Of a stretch of 5,632 nt of DNA, positions 5,599 through 5,632 are shown piece by piece. Location: the NCBI GenBank assembly GCA_003132265.1, contig PKXE01000077.1, forward strand, positions 7,862 through 13,493, written 5' to 3'. The translations under genes were made by a program, and so were the position numbers. The notes under the pieces were generated by a model, which was not told the origin of the DNA, did not search any database, and was given only the letters and a program-made list of their open reading frames with translations. Each line of letters begins with the position of its first letter. Position 1 is the stretch's first letter. The stretch comes from Candidatus Dormiibacterota bacterium (GTDB lineage: Bacteria; Chloroflexota; Dormibacteria; Aeolococcales; Bog-877).

Positions 5599-5632
5599 GA
5601 CCACCGAATCCGTGCTCCATCCAGGCGGTTGC

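Noticed and set aside
5561..5632. Possible 3' end of another minus-strand gene entering from the right edge (second open frame ending TAG at 5563-5561)
   Set aside because: Only about 23 codons are visible, unrecognisable, and they read through the perfect hairpin; not enough to call a gene.
5595..5632. tRNA-like 3' end next to the right-hand hairpin
   Set aside because: No T-loop consensus (GGTTCRA), acceptor stem pairing or CCA can be found in either orientation.
1..5632. CRISPR array, insertion sequence, integrase, toxin-antitoxin or phage defence genes
   Set aside because: No direct repeat series, transposase or recombinase motifs, and no recognisable defence or toxin families; base composition is uniform apart from the ATPase N-terminus.

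Overview
The window is strongly GC-rich and gene-dense, with ordinary bacterial chromosomal content. Three things suggest Actinomycetota or a nearby high-GC terrestrial lineage (Dormibacterota, some Chloroflexota): a DUF1707-RDD membrane protein, an Eis-family acetyltransferase, and an ABC subunit whose motif spelling fits the second half of a fused ECF ATPase. This placement is inference; no rRNA or other marker gene is present.

Layout. (1) Positions 1-1427, plus strand: the 3' end of an ABC ATPase runs by a 4-base ATGA overlap into an energy-coupling-factor (ECF) transporter S component, so this is the end of a vitamin/cofactor or metal uptake operon whose start lies left of the window. (2) Positions 1275-2544, minus strand: a two-gene operon with a RimJ/RimL-type GNAT acetyltransferase first and, 7 bases on, a DUF1707-RDD membrane protein. 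The RDD gene collides tail to tail with the S-component gene (153-bp antisense overlap). (3) Positions 2545-2712: a divergent promoter region with an imperfect 14-bp palindrome. (4) Positions 2713-3924, plus strand: a complete Eis-family N-acetyltransferase that keeps the likely catalytic Tyr and the C-terminal Phe. (5) Positions 3925-3991: a convergent gap with a candidate hairpin. (6) Positions 3992 to about 5498, minus strand: a CpaE/MinD-type P-loop ATPase with both P-loop lysines replaced, followed after one base by a small protein of unknown function. (7) Positions 5569-5598: a perfect 14-bp inverted repeat near the right edge.

How the genes work together. The ATPase and S component should be parts of one importer; the T component and probably the first ATPase domain are outside the window. 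The GNAT and RDD genes are probably cotranscribed, but no shared pathway is apparent. The ATPase and the small protein are translationally coupled and may act together, possibly in envelope, pilus or cell-pole positioning work if the CpaE resemblance is meaningful.

I found no mobile element, CRISPR array, RNA gene or clear defence system. The strongest leads are the degenerate nucleotide-binding motifs in the two ATPases (H-loop Ser; P-loop Ser and Arg), the long convergent overlap, and the uncharacterised ATPase/small-protein pair.
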